Shown here: piece after piece, positions 1-8,407 of the stretch
Layout: each line of letters starts with the position of its first letter
How positions within the stretch are numbered: the stretch's first letter is position 1
IMG/VR virus record: IMGVR_UViG_3300048587_000114
Coordinates: 1-64,000 of that record
From: a virus
Direction: 5' to 3' (one strand)
DNA length: 64,000 nucleotides
Notes under the pieces: model-generated
Database searches by the model: none
The model's input: the letters and a program-made list of their open reading frames with translations, nothing else
What the model was told of the DNA's origin: nothing
Position numbers and translations under genes: made by a program

Positions 1-1074
1 CAACGCTTCGTGGCGCTCGGTGTCCCAATAGAGACAACCGGTCGTATTCAGGTCTTTCATCACTTCTTCGCTGATGAGACGTCGGCGCTCCGTAACCGGC
101 GTGCCGGTCTGTGCCCGAAGTTTCTTCAGTGTCGTGAGAACAGGCGTCTCTGCCGGGGCATGTGCAATACGATACCCACGGTAAATATCCTTCCACAAAT
201 CTTCGTCGCTGTTGTAGCGCCACTCGGAGTGAAACTTATCGTTGGCTGAGTTATAGACCAACGAGAAGCAATCTTCTTCGCTCATGCCAAGGGTGTAGCA
301 GATATGGTAAATCCGCCACAACGCCGCTGAACGATCCTCACGGGGCCGATCAAGCAAGTCTTTGAGTTCATTGGTAAAACTGTACTGTTCTTCCAGTTCC
401 AGCCGGGATGAGAGATGTTCCAGATTCGGCGGATCGGGCATCTTGCCGGTATCCAGCATGATTTCCGGGGCCGCTTCTAAATCGTCAAAATCTGCCGCTG
501 TGTATTTGTTAGCCGCGTTAAACGACTGCACCACAATGGGATGTGGCGTCTGTCGCTTGAAAGACGTGCTTCCGGGCAGACGCAGCCACTTGGCAAGTGC
601 CCATCCACCTTTATCCTCACGGAGCTTGTGTCCGTAGGCCAGCCGGTAATTGATCTTTTCGACGTCCCGTGCCGGGAGCGGTTCCGCCAAGAGCCAGTAG
701 AGATGAAAACGTCCGGGCGATGTGCTGACGACGATGGACGGCTCAGGTTTGAACGTCCCCGGAGGAATGTCCGCATCATCCAGTTCTACCCACGCCACAT
801 CAAGAAGGTCTACAGCGTCATCTTTGCCGCAATCCTTCCCGCGACGGGTAAACCCGTGGGGAGAAAAGTACACATCTTTTCCTACGCTATCGAAACCAAG
901 TCCAGAAATGCCGGTTTCGTCAAGCGCATTGATTGTTCCCCGACTTCGCCAGTGAATCGTACCCGGAAATCGTTGGTCCGAGTCGATGACCGCAAAACGG
1001 ATCAGGTCGTCTTTGCGGGGATCATTGGCATCCTCCAACGGAAAGATCAACCGCAAAAACTCAGCAGTTTGCAT
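1..1074 (-). CDS. Primase-polymerase-like protein, 3' end cut by window edge
   Basis: An open frame of 358 codons runs on the minus strand from ATG at 1074 to base 1 with no stop, so the C-terminus lies outside the window. The N-terminal part resembles RepB-like/archaeo-eukaryotic primases: a VYFSPHGF segment, a VAWVELDDAD acidic strand, the STSPGRFHLYWLL histidine strand and a WLRLPGSTSFK segment. These are the usual order of catalytic aspartates, histidine and the arginine-lysine nucleotide-binding region. Inferred role: priming phage DNA synthesis, possibly fused to a helicase domain outside the window. It is divergent from the terminase operon. The primase assignment rests on motif reading only; full domain structure is unknown. 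Confidence 0.75.
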   Translation of the reverse strand, partial: MQTAEFLRLIFPLEDANDPRKDDLIRFAVIDSDQRFPGTIHWRSRGTINALDETGISGLGFDSVGKDVYFSPHGFTRRGKDCGKDDAVDLLDVAWVELDDADIPPGTFKPEPSIVVSTSPGRFHLYWLLAEPLPARDVEKINYRLAYGHKLREDKGGWALAKWLRLPGSTSFKRQTPHPIVVQSFNAANKYTAADFDDLEAAPEIMLDTGKMPDPPNLEHLSSRLELEEQYSFTNELKDLLDRPREDRSAALWRIYHICYTLGMSEEDCFSLVYNSANDKFHSEWRYNSDEDLWKDIYRGYRIAHAPAETPVLTTLKKLRAQTGTPVTERRRLISEEVMKDLNTTGCLYWDTERHEAL

Positions 1075-1112
1075 ATATGAGGGTCCTTTCAGGGATTTCG
1101 ATGGTTTATTTC

Positions 1113-1142
1113 TTGACACTCGCAAGTTAGATATGGTATGTT
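1113..1142 (+). promoter_or_regulatory. Promoter for the packaging/structural operon
   Basis: TTGACA at 1113-1118 and TATGTT at 1137-1142 are separated by 18 nt. They lie in the intergenic gap between the divergent primase gene and the first terminase gene at 1249. The -35 is consensus; the -10 is weaker. Confidence 0.6.
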
Positions 1143-1248
1143 AGGTGAAGTTTAAGAAAAGCATTTTTTCGAAAACTTTACCCCTTCCACCCAACGCTGT
1201 GTGTCAGTGCGTGGACAGGAATGATACCGTAAAAGCCGAAGAAGGTCA

Positions 1249-1788
1249 ATGACTACGCTAATCAACGCCCTCGTACCATCCTACGACGAAGCACGGGTAC
1301 AACAACTCCTAGACGACATTCGACGTGGGTATTCATTTACCGACGCATGCCGAAATGCCGGGTACCGTGAGTCAACGATCCGGACATGGATGCTGAGAGG
1401 GGGTGATCCAGAATCTCGGTCCCCAAAGGTATGTCATCCCTCAGTGCGTGTTGAGCCGTACTACACCTTCGTCCGAGAACTTAGGTCCGCAATGGCTCAG
1501 GGAAAGCACCACTCGCCACCGGGACCGCCCCGTGGTCGTCGGCCACAAGACATAACCGAAGAACAGCGTGAGGCTGTGCTTCGGGCACTGGCACTCGGTT
1601 GGTCATTTCCCGCCGCATGCAGAGAAGCCAAACTCCCCTATGCCACCTTTATTTCATGGCTCCGGCTTGGCGGGTACCCACAGAAGGTATCTCCCTACCG
1701 GGACGTTTCCCATGAATATATTGAGGAACCATATAAATCCTTTGTCCGTGATGTACTAGATGCCGAGGATAACTACTTTGCCACGTAG
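1249..1788 (+). CDS. Tandem-HTH protein, terminase-small-subunit-like
   Basis: 179 aa. Two copies of the same helix-turn-helix module are visible: RRGYSFTDACRNAGYRESTI with TWMLRGG near residues 27-51, and LGWSFPAACREAKLPYATFI with SWLRLGG near 117-143. Each is followed by a 'VEPYYTFVREL' / 'EEPYKSFVRDV' helix. The single module in the next gene (1760-2314) has the same order, so this looks like a duplicated relative of the small terminase. It probably binds DNA; whether it takes part in pac/cos recognition or in regulation is unknown. It overlaps the next gene by 29 nt. Confidence 0.7.
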   Translation: MTTLINALVPSYDEARVQQLLDDIRRGYSFTDACRNAGYRESTIRTWMLRGGDPESRSPKVCHPSVRVEPYYTFVRELRSAMAQGKHHSPPGPPRGRRPQDITEEQREAVLRALALGWSFPAACREAKLPYATFISWLRLGGYPQKVSPYRDVSHEYIEEPYKSFVRDVLDAEDNYFAT

Positions 1789-2314
1789 ACGATATGATCT
1801 TGATACCCTTGATGACTCCCCGGATGTGGTGTCATCTCTAGCGCAACGAGCGAGAGAGTTGGCCCGTGTGCATCCGGAAACGAATCCGGATACGAAGCGA
1901 CCGTACGGAATTAGTGCGGAACAACGCATTCTCTTGATAGATGCGATTCGTGCCGGGAACTTCTTTTCAACTGCCTGCCAAATTGCCGGAGTTTCGACTT
2001 CGACGTTTAACGACTGGATGCAACGCGGTGGTGACGCTGCAAGCGAAAGTAAATATGTCGAAGATGATCCGGTAGAACCATATAAGTCCTTTGCACGGGA
2101 TGTGCGACTCGCTGAAGCAGAGGGAGAACAAAATCTGCTTGCTGATATTCGTGCAGCCGGTAAAGTGGACTGGAAAGCAAACGCTTGGATTCTCGCACGC
2201 CGACACAAGGACGCGTGGGGGGAACAAAAGGGACCAATCCAAATCGGAACGAGTGGAAACGTTTCGATTATGCTCCCTTCAAATAGTCGGGATAGCTCCC
2301 CGGATGAGAGCTAG
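1760..2314 (+). CDS. terS: Terminase small subunit
   Basis: 184 aa. An HTH (AGNFFSTACQIAGVSTSTFN followed by DWMQRGG) is followed by a helical region with DWKANAWILARRHKDAWGEQ, a tail typical of small terminases. It would recognise the packaging site and hand DNA to TerL (4328-5746). Five small genes separate it from TerL, an unusual spacing. The start at 1760 overlaps the upstream HTH gene and suggests translational coupling. Confidence 0.8.
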   Translation: MPRITTLPRRRYDLDTLDDSPDVVSSLAQRARELARVHPETNPDTKRPYGISAEQRILLIDAIRAGNFFSTACQIAGVSTSTFNDWMQRGGDAASESKYVEDDPVEPYKSFARDVRLAEAEGEQNLLADIRAAGKVDWKANAWILARRHKDAWGEQKGPIQIGTSGNVSIMLPSNSRDSSPDES

Positions 2315-2327
2315 GAGTTAATCGTTT

Positions 2328-2567
2328 ATGAATCTCGAAATCCCCGAATCACTTGATAGCCTGTGTGTTGTGTGCGCTGACACGGGTCGATGGTCGGGAG
2401 CGCCGGAACCCTGCCCGGAATGCGGTGCATTTGCACCACTTCGAAAGCAAGCGAAGCGAGAGAAGTGGCGTCCATCGGATAACTACCGTGAGATTGAAAC
2501 CCATCAGGGGCTGAATCGTAAAGAACGACGGCAGCAAAAGTCGAAACGCCTGAATAAGCGAGGATAA
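2328..2567 (+). CDS. Small zinc-ribbon protein
   Basis: 79 aa. CVVCADTG near residue 12 and CPECGAF near residue 29 form a CxxC...CxxC pair consistent with one zinc ribbon. The C-terminus is strongly basic (RKERRQQKSKRLNKRG), which suggests nucleic-acid binding. No function can be assigned. Confidence 0.65.
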   Translation: MNLEIPESLDSLCVVCADTGRWSGAPEPCPECGAFAPLRKQAKREKWRPSDNYREIETHQGLNRKERRQQKSKRLNKRG

Positions 2568-2569
2568 GT

Positions 2570-2674
2570 ATGTCAGTCAATACAGTTAGTGATCCGTGGG
2601 TTGGCGCGGAAATCGTGGATATTTCTACGACGGACCACACGTTCACCGCCAGACACGTTCATTTAGCTTTTAAG
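2570..2674 (+). CDS. 34-residue hypothetical protein
   Basis: ATG at 2570 follows the previous stop by two bases, and the frame ends with TAA at 2672-2674, just before the next gene at 2683. The product starts MSVNTVSDPWVGAEIVDIST and ends ARHVHLAF. It looks like the N-terminal strand of a small virion protein, but it is short and may be chance. Tight packing between two genes is the main support. Confidence 0.4.
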
Positions 2675-2682
2675 GATTTGCT

Positions 2683-3486
2683 ATGGTAAACAAATTGATT
2701 GCACAATACGCAGGACATGTAAATCCCGATGATTTTTCACAAGACGTAGCAAACGCGCTGCAAAATACCAACGACCGCACGGGAAGTGCTCCGGTAGATA
2801 CGGCAATGGGTTCGTTGATCGCCACGCCGGGGAGCGATACGCAGGCGGCAATCGCCGCGCTCATCGCGGCGGTCAATGAGAGCGGCGGCGGGGGTGGGAG
2901 TGGTGATACCTACCCGATGAATCAGGCCATCTGGTACGACAACAGCACGGCGATAGCCGGGACGGACACGAGCAGCGGGATGGGGTTGGACCCGGATATG
3001 GTCTACGGAGCGCTGATCCGCGTGACGGACCCGAGCGCCGGGCTGGCCGCGATCGGCGTGCGGGTGATGGCCGGTCCGGCCAATCCGGCGACGCTCCGCT
3101 TCGGGCTGTACGCGGTATCGGACGCGGCAACGAGCCGGGGGCTGCCCGGCGAACGCGGCGCGGAGCTGGGAACGATCGCGGTCGATGCCGTGGAAACCGG
3201 GTGGCTGACGCTGGAGACCTTTGCGGCGGCGGCGCCCGGATGGTACTGGATTGGCGTGGCCACGACCGAAAGCCTGGAGCTGATGGCGTGGTCCCCAGCC
3301 GTCACCGGCGGCGCGCTGCTCGGCGTGCGCGACCCAGATGGGGGGAACTTCCAGGCCGCCGGCGGGGTCGAACTGGCCGCCGCCGGCGCGCAGACGGCGA
3401 TGCCGGCCACGCTGGCCGATGTCGCCACGGCCAGCGATCGGGTTTCCGAAGCGCCGTATCTCGCGTTCCGCATCGGCCCGTTATAG
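2683..3486 (+). CDS. Putative virion surface/fibre-type protein
   Basis: 267 aa. A helical N-terminus (residues 1-65) is followed by a Gly-rich linker (GGGGGSG near residue 70) and a beta-rich C-terminal region with many Ala, Gly and Thr. This is the layout of a small head- or tail-decorating protein. From about 2840 the DNA is very GC-rich, unlike the rest of the operon, so the beta domain may be a recent acquisition. Its place between TerS and TerL is unusual. Function unassigned. Confidence 0.6.
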   Translation: MVNKLIAQYAGHVNPDDFSQDVANALQNTNDRTGSAPVDTAMGSLIATPGSDTQAAIAALIAAVNESGGGGGSGDTYPMNQAIWYDNSTAIAGTDTSSGMGLDPDMVYGALIRVTDPSAGLAAIGVRVMAGPANPATLRFGLYAVSDAATSRGLPGERGAELGTIAVDAVETGWLTLETFAAAAPGWYWIGVATTESLELMAWSPAVTGGALLGVRDPDGGNFQAAGGVELAAAGAQTAMPATLADVATASDRVSEAPYLAFRIGPL

Positions 3487-3494
3487 GAGCCACG

Positions 3495-4001
3495 ATGCTC
3501 ACCAACGGCTACACCACCGTCGCGGCGCTCAAGACCCGGCTCGGCAACATCGCCGATGACCGGGACGACGCCAAGCTGGAGCAGATCATCGAGGCGGCCA
3601 GCCGGGAGATCGACGGCCTGACGAACCGCGTGTTCTACACCGTGGACGCGCAGGCCCAGAGCACGAATCTCACCTACGTCATCGAGCGGATTCCGGTTAC
3701 TGGAACCGTGACGGCGGCATACCTGATGGTAGATGCACCCCATTTTGGAACTACCGCGACCGCTTGGCGGCTCGACATTCAACGAGCAGCGTCAACTGGC
3801 GGCGAGTTCACGACTATGGCCGATGTTGATTTCGTAACCGGAGTGGACATAGAGGCGCAGGTTGAGTTCCCGATGGTGCTGGCATCTGCGGGAAGTCTGG
3901 CCGTGACGGAAGGGCAGTACGTGTACGTATGGAACCGGGTCGGAGTCAACTCGGAAGGCACCCCCCGGTGTTTGGTCGTGCTCGTTATTGAACCCGCCTA
4001 G
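3495..4001 (+). CDS. Head-tail connector-like protein
   Basis: 168 aa from ATG at 3495, preceded by AGGAG. The N-terminal part (TTVAALKTRLGNIADDRDDA, then IIEAASREIDGLTNRVFY) is the helical pattern of gp6-type head-tail connector proteins, which form a ring under the portal. A beta-rich C-terminal half follows. Base composition changes sharply inside the gene: very GC-rich to about 3690, then like the rest of the genome. That suggests a recombination joint. A second connector-like gene lies at 9721. Confidence 0.6.
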   Translation: MLTNGYTTVAALKTRLGNIADDRDDAKLEQIIEAASREIDGLTNRVFYTVDAQAQSTNLTYVIERIPVTGTVTAAYLMVDAPHFGTTATAWRLDIQRAASTGGEFTTMADVDFVTGVDIEAQVEFPMVLASAGSLAVTEGQYVYVWNRVGVNSEGTPRCLVVLVIEPA

Positions 4002-4012
4002 GAGACAAGATA

Positions 4013-4318
4013 ATGCCTAATCTAAATGTTGATCCGCCTCAGTATTTTGTTGGGGAGACTGTGCGGTTTTGGGCACGGGATATTCTCGACGCGGCGGGTG
4101 ATCCAGTCGAAGCCGGAGACGGTACGATGCTGGTTCAACTTATTGACTATAACGATGAAGCGGTGGCATCGGAGTCCGGGCAACCGGACACCGTTGACAC
4201 GAACGATTGGTACGCGGACGTAAACCTGCCGCAATCCGGTATGCACGATGTGAAGATCACCGTCACCGTTGGTGATACGGTGCGGATTAGTAAAGAACCG
4301 TTTTATATCTACCCGTAA
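4013..4318 (+). CDS. Hypothetical beta-sandwich protein
   Basis: 101 aa. The sequence alternates polar and hydrophobic residues in strands (YFVGETVRFWARDI, MHDVKITVTVGDTVRISKEP), as in an Ig-like domain. It sits directly upstream of TerL in the same operon. A structural or accessory virion role is inferred from position only. Confidence 0.6.
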   Translation: MPNLNVDPPQYFVGETVRFWARDILDAAGDPVEAGDGTMLVQLIDYNDEAVASESGQPDTVDTNDWYADVNLPQSGMHDVKITVTVGDTVRISKEPFYIYP

Positions 4319-4327
4319 GAAGAATGT

Positions 4328-5746
4328 ATGGCTAAACAACAAGACGTCGTTGAAGTCAAACCACAAGAAGGACCACAGACGGAGTTTCTATCAACTCCGG
4401 CTGATATTGCTGTCTACGGTGGTGCGGCGGGTGGAGGAAAAACATGGGCTATTCTCGCAGAACCGCTCAGACACTACGGCAACCCGAAGTTCTCCGCTGT
4501 TATCTTCCGCCGAACGTATCCTATGATCGAAAGCGAAGGCGGTCTTTGGGAGGAATCCGGCAACGTCTACCCGCTCGTCGGCGGAAAGCCGAGACAGCGT
4601 GACCTAAAGTGGATTTTCCCTACAGGCATGTCCGTTCGTTTTGCACACATGCAACACGAAGATGACAAGCTGAACTGGCAGGGAGCGCAAATCCCCTTCA
4701 TCGGATTCGATGAGTTAACGCACTTCACAGAATCGCAGTTCTTCTACATGCTCTCTCGTAACCGTTCGGTGTCGGCGGGAATCAAGGGGTATATCCGAGC
4801 GACATGTAACCCGGATGCGCTTTCGTGGGTGAAGCGGTTTCTTGCCCCGTGGGTTGATCGCTTCTCTCCGGTGAAAGCCGAGAGCGGCGAAATCCTCTAC
4901 ATGATGCGAGATGGGGGACATATCAAATGGTACCGAAGTAAGCAGGAAGCCATTGATGATCCGGAAAATGCCCACTTGCTGAATAACCCACATGTCGATC
5001 CAGAATCTCTTATTAAATCCGTTACCTTCATTAAATCTACGATTTATGACAACCAGATTCTTATTAAGCAACAGCCTGAATACCTCGGAAGTCTCCTTGC
5101 CCTCCCATACGTGGAGCGTATGCGTCTGCTTGAAGGCGATTGGGATGTTCTTCCGGAAGCCGGAAAGGTCTTTGACCGGACGTGGTTTGAAGGGGTGAAG
5201 TCGGCTCCGGTCGGCGGCTCCGGTAAAGATAAAGCGTGGGAAGTTCGGTTTTGGGACTTTGCTGCCACTGAAAAGAAGGTGAAAGGTGACGATCCCGACT
5301 GGACAGTAGGTACAAAAATGCGTAAAGTTAATGGAAAGTATTACGTTGTCGATGTTATTCGCGTACGGGCAAACCCCGGAGAGCTTGAACGGGTGGTGGT
5401 GAACACCGCATCACAAGAGCCGGATGTGCCTGTGCGATGGGAGCAGGAAGGGGCATCCTCGGGTAAGATTGCGACGAATCACTTTGTTGAAAAACTGGCC
5501 GGATACGATGCCCGTGGTATGCGTCCAACTGGTGATAAACTGACACGGGCGCTCCCCTTTTCCGCACAAGCTGAAGTTCAGAACGTGAAGCTGGTACAGG
5601 CTGAATGGAATGAGCAATGGCTAACAGAACTCCACCACTTTCCTGACGCAACCCACGACGACTGTGTAGATAGCGCCTCTGGTGCCTTTAATTATCTTGC
5701 TCGATTTGGCGCTGATGTAAGCGTCGGCCCGGACATTTGGAGTTAA
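4328..5746 (+). CDS. terL: Terminase large subunit (ATPase and nuclease)
   Basis: 472 aa. The N-terminal ATPase has Walker A GGAAGGGKTWA near residue 35 and Walker B IGFDELTHF near residue 125. The C-terminal RNase H-like nuclease has FWDFAA near residue 310 with a following acidic DDPDWTV, then DATHDDCVDSASGAFNYL near the end. It powers DNA translocation into the prohead and cuts the concatemer. Length and motif spacing are normal for the family. Confidence 0.95.
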   Translation: MAKQQDVVEVKPQEGPQTEFLSTPADIAVYGGAAGGGKTWAILAEPLRHYGNPKFSAVIFRRTYPMIESEGGLWEESGNVYPLVGGKPRQRDLKWIFPTGMSVRFAHMQHEDDKLNWQGAQIPFIGFDELTHFTESQFFYMLSRNRSVSAGIKGYIRATCNPDALSWVKRFLAPWVDRFSPVKAESGEILYMMRDGGHIKWYRSKQEAIDDPENAHLLNNPHVDPESLIKSVTFIKSTIYDNQILIKQQPEYLGSLLALPYVERMRLLEGDWDVLPEAGKVFDRTWFEGVKSAPVGGSGKDKAWEVRFWDFAATEKKVKGDDPDWTVGTKMRKVNGKYYVVDVIRVRANPGELERVVVNTASQEPDVPVRWEQEGASSGKIATNHFVEKLAGYDARGMRPTGDKLTRALPFSAQAEVQNVKLVQAEWNEQWLTELHHFPDATHDDCVDSASGAFNYLARFGADVSVGPDIWS

Positions 5747-5749
5747 TAC

Positions 5750-7231
5750 ATGAGCTACCCACCTTCCGCCCCACAGCAATATCCGTCGTTCACCTTTACG
5801 CCACAAGTGGTGTCTGTTCCTCATGGGGCTTCAGGAGCAGCGGCGAATAAAATGAACCTTGCGAAACGGGCGTATCACGGTGACTATGCCGCTCCACTCC
5901 GGACGAAAGCCGGTGCCCCAAACGACAACATCACCATGAACCTGTGTCGTTCGATTGTCGATAAGTCGGTGAGTTTCCTGTTTGGACGACCGGTAAGTTT
6001 TGCACTCGATCAAGACGTTACAAAATCGCCTGATGAAATCCTTCTCGATCAAATCTGGAAGTTCAGTAACAAGGACGCCTTGCTGCAACGACTGGCAACC
6101 AACGGAGCAGTCTTTGGACAGGTGTTCCTGAAGATTCGTATTGAAGAAACCTTACCGCGATTGCTGGTGCTCGATCCTACCTGTGTCACGGTAGAAACCG
6201 CTCACGATGATTACACGCAGGTAAACCGCTACGTCATTAAGTGGAAAATTACGCTTGACGAAGCAATAAAAAAGCAGCGCATCTACCGTCAGCGTATTGC
6301 CCGTGTGCCAGCCCGGTTGTACTTCGATCCAAATGGCGACTTGCAGAACGCTCCGCAGTCGTGGACGATTGAAGATGACTACGCCGATGTGCAATGGGAT
6401 CAGGAACCGACTGATGGAGATTGGGTTCGAATCGGATATGAGGACTGGCCCTATGAGTTCTCTCCGATTGTAGACTGCCAGAATCTTCCGTCTGCAAATG
6501 AATATTGGGGATTGTCTGACATTGAGCCGGATATTATTCGACTCGTTGAATCTATTCACCGATCCGTGTCAAATATTAACCGTATCATTCGTAACCATGC
6601 GTTCCCTCGCACGTATACGATTGGGCTGGACGGCAAGCAAGCGGAACAGGTTGTTATTAATCCGGACGGAATTATTAACATTCCGGGCGATCCAACACAG
6701 GTCAAGTTCGCTAACCTTGAAATGCAGTCCGACCTTGCGAGTTCATTGAGCTTCTATGATCGGCTCCGAGAAGCCCTCTATGAAGTGTCACGAACACCGG
6801 AAGTCGCTGCGGGTAAGGTACAGGATTTGGCCTATCTGTCCGCTATGGCGATGCAGATTTTGTATGGCCCAATGCTGGAAAAGACCAACACCAAGCGCAT
6901 GCTCTACGGGGCATTCCTTGGAGAAGTCTGCAAGCGTGTCATGTTCATCATGGGACGACCGATTACCGATGATGTTATTGTCATTTGGCCTGAAACCTTC
7001 CCACGCGATGCTCAAATTGAGACATTGACGGCGATTAATAAGCTGCAAGTTGGCTTTTCATCTGATACAATTATCTCTGAACTCGGTGGAAACCCTGAGT
7101 ACGAACGAGAACGACGTAAGGATGATCCGGGTTCGGTACCGTTGGTACCGGCTTCGGCTCCTGAGCCACAAGCAGGTAGTTCTGCCAATACCACGCAACG
7201 TGCGGCGGCTAATGGTGGACCGGAGCGATAA
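5750..7231 (+). CDS. Portal protein, SPP1 gp6-like
   Basis: 493 aa. The early motif NLCRSIVDKSVSFLFGRPVS near residue 60 and later RTPEVAAGKVQDLAYLSAMA are typical of SPP1-type portals. It should form the dodecameric ring through which DNA passes, and dock TerL and the connectors. It starts four bases after terL and overlaps the next gene by one base. The Pro/Ala-rich C-terminus is probably disordered. Confidence 0.9.
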   Translation: MSYPPSAPQQYPSFTFTPQVVSVPHGASGAAANKMNLAKRAYHGDYAAPLRTKAGAPNDNITMNLCRSIVDKSVSFLFGRPVSFALDQDVTKSPDEILLDQIWKFSNKDALLQRLATNGAVFGQVFLKIRIEETLPRLLVLDPTCVTVETAHDDYTQVNRYVIKWKITLDEAIKKQRIYRQRIARVPARLYFDPNGDLQNAPQSWTIEDDYADVQWDQEPTDGDWVRIGYEDWPYEFSPIVDCQNLPSANEYWGLSDIEPDIIRLVESIHRSVSNINRIIRNHAFPRTYTIGLDGKQAEQVVINPDGIINIPGDPTQVKFANLEMQSDLASSLSFYDRLREALYEVSRTPEVAAGKVQDLAYLSAMAMQILYGPMLEKTNTKRMLYGAFLGEVCKRVMFIMGRPITDDVIVIWPETFPRDAQIETLTAINKLQVGFSSDTIISELGGNPEYERERRKDDPGSVPLVPASAPEPQAGSSANTTQRAAANGGPER

Positions 7232-7512
7232 TGGATAAACAAACTCATCTAACCCCCGGTGAGCGACTGCAACAGTTGGAGACGACTGTGCAGACACTTA
7301 CCAAGCAGACACGTCAACAGTTGGAAACGATTCAGGAGTTGACGGAAACCTTGCGGACGATGTTCGGACTCTTTCAGATTCTCCCTGAATTACTCAATCA
7401 AAACATGCCAGCCGTACGTGCTGCGGAGGTACGTAAGTTCAAAAACCATATGGACTACGTATCCATGCAGCATATTACGCGTTTAAATCCTGTGGAACAA
7501 CAAGAAAGTTAG
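7231..7512 (+). CDS. Coiled-coil hypothetical protein
   Basis: 93 aa. A long heptad-like helix (residues 8-50: ERLQQLETTVQTLTKQTRQQ and onward) predicts a coiled coil. The gene overlaps the portal stop by one base, so it is probably co-translated. It may be a minor head protein or assembly factor; function is not recognisable. Confidence 0.65.
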   Translation: MDKQTHLTPGERLQQLETTVQTLTKQTRQQLETIQELTETLRTMFGLFQILPELLNQNMPAVRAAEVRKFKNHMDYVSMQHITRLNPVEQQES

Positions 7513-7521
7513 GGAAGTCCC

Positions 7522-7550
7522 TTGACACGCTTTCTTTTGTTTAGTATAAT
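7522..7550 (+). promoter_or_regulatory. Consensus sigma70-type promoter for capsid genes
   Basis: TTGACA at 7522-7527 and TATAAT at 7545-7550 are separated by exactly 17 nt, a perfect match to the housekeeping promoter. It lies between the coiled-coil gene and the scaffold gene and would boost capsid expression. Confidence 0.85.
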
Positions 7551-7588
7551 GGCCGTATCCAGAACTTGATACGCCACAAGGAGTACCA

Positions 7589-8305
7589 ATGTCTGTACCA
7601 ATCCCTCCCGATGCGAGTCAGGTACCCGTGTCGAACCCGCCAGCGAACCCCGGTGGTTCAGAGGCACCAACCACTCCCCCTGCGGCACCACAGACGCCGC
7701 AAACGCCACCTTCTCCCCCGGCTGATCCTCCGGCAAATCCTGCTGATGATTCGTGGCTTGCCACACAGCCAGAGAATGTGCAGAAGTACATTCGTGACCT
7801 TCGACGCGAAAACGGCGACTATCGCACAAAGTATCAGGATGCAACTACAAAGCTGACTGAGATTGAACGTGCGAACATGACGGAAGCCGAACGTGTCAAG
7901 GCCGACCTAGAGAACTTGCAGACGAATGTACTGCCGACGAAGGACCAACAAATCCGTGAACTGCAAGTGCAGATTGCGGCATCCGCAAAGGGTGTTGTTG
8001 ATCCGGAAGCGGTCGTGAAGTTTCTCGATTGGTCAAAGGTTGATTCGGGTACGTCCGTTAATCAGGCCATTGATGATCTTCTTGCGGCCAAGCCGTATCT
8101 GAAAGCAAGTCAACCGGCTGCGACACCCCCGGCTCCAACCGCTCCCCCGTCGTCATCGTCTCCTGCGGCTCCGGCTGGTGGAGGGGGGACCGCCGCTCGA
8201 TACACACAGTCTCAGCTTAACTCAATGAGTCAGGCCGAGTTTGAAAAGAATCGTAGCGCGATCTTCGAAGCAATGGCAGACGGACGTGTTGACTATGACA
8301 AATAA
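7589..8305 (+). CDS. Scaffold-like protein
   Basis: 238 aa. The order is a Pro/Ala-rich disordered N-terminus (residues 1-55), then a charged coiled coil (residues 60-125, with many Glu, Lys and Arg), another Pro/Ser linker, and a helical C-terminus ending QAEFEKNRSAIFEAMADG. This layout and position just before the major capsid gene are typical of scaffolding proteins, which shape the prohead and are then lost. The sequence family is inferred. Confidence 0.75.
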   Translation: MSVPIPPDASQVPVSNPPANPGGSEAPTTPPAAPQTPQTPPSPPADPPANPADDSWLATQPENVQKYIRDLRRENGDYRTKYQDATTKLTEIERANMTEAERVKADLENLQTNVLPTKDQQIRELQVQIAASAKGVVDPEAVVKFLDWSKVDSGTSVNQAIDDLLAAKPYLKASQPAATPPAPTAPPSSSSPAAPAGGGGTAARYTQSQLNSMSQAEFEKNRSAIFEAMADGRVDYDK

Positions 8306-8407
8306 ATAATCTCATAATCGGGTGCCGGATGATAAGATGCGATCCGGCATCCACCCTCCCTCTCTTGTGCGTAATTGGCAAATCGTTTCCATACTAGGAG
8401 TTTCCCT

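Noticed and set aside
541-1080. Plus-strand 179-residue ORF at the left end
   Set aside because: It lies antisense to the primase frame, which carries recognisable motifs across the whole segment.
3201-4001. 266-residue reading of the connector gene from 3201
   Set aside because: The first 98 residues are out-of-frame GC-rich noise over the 2683 gene; ATG 3495 has a good ribosome-binding site.
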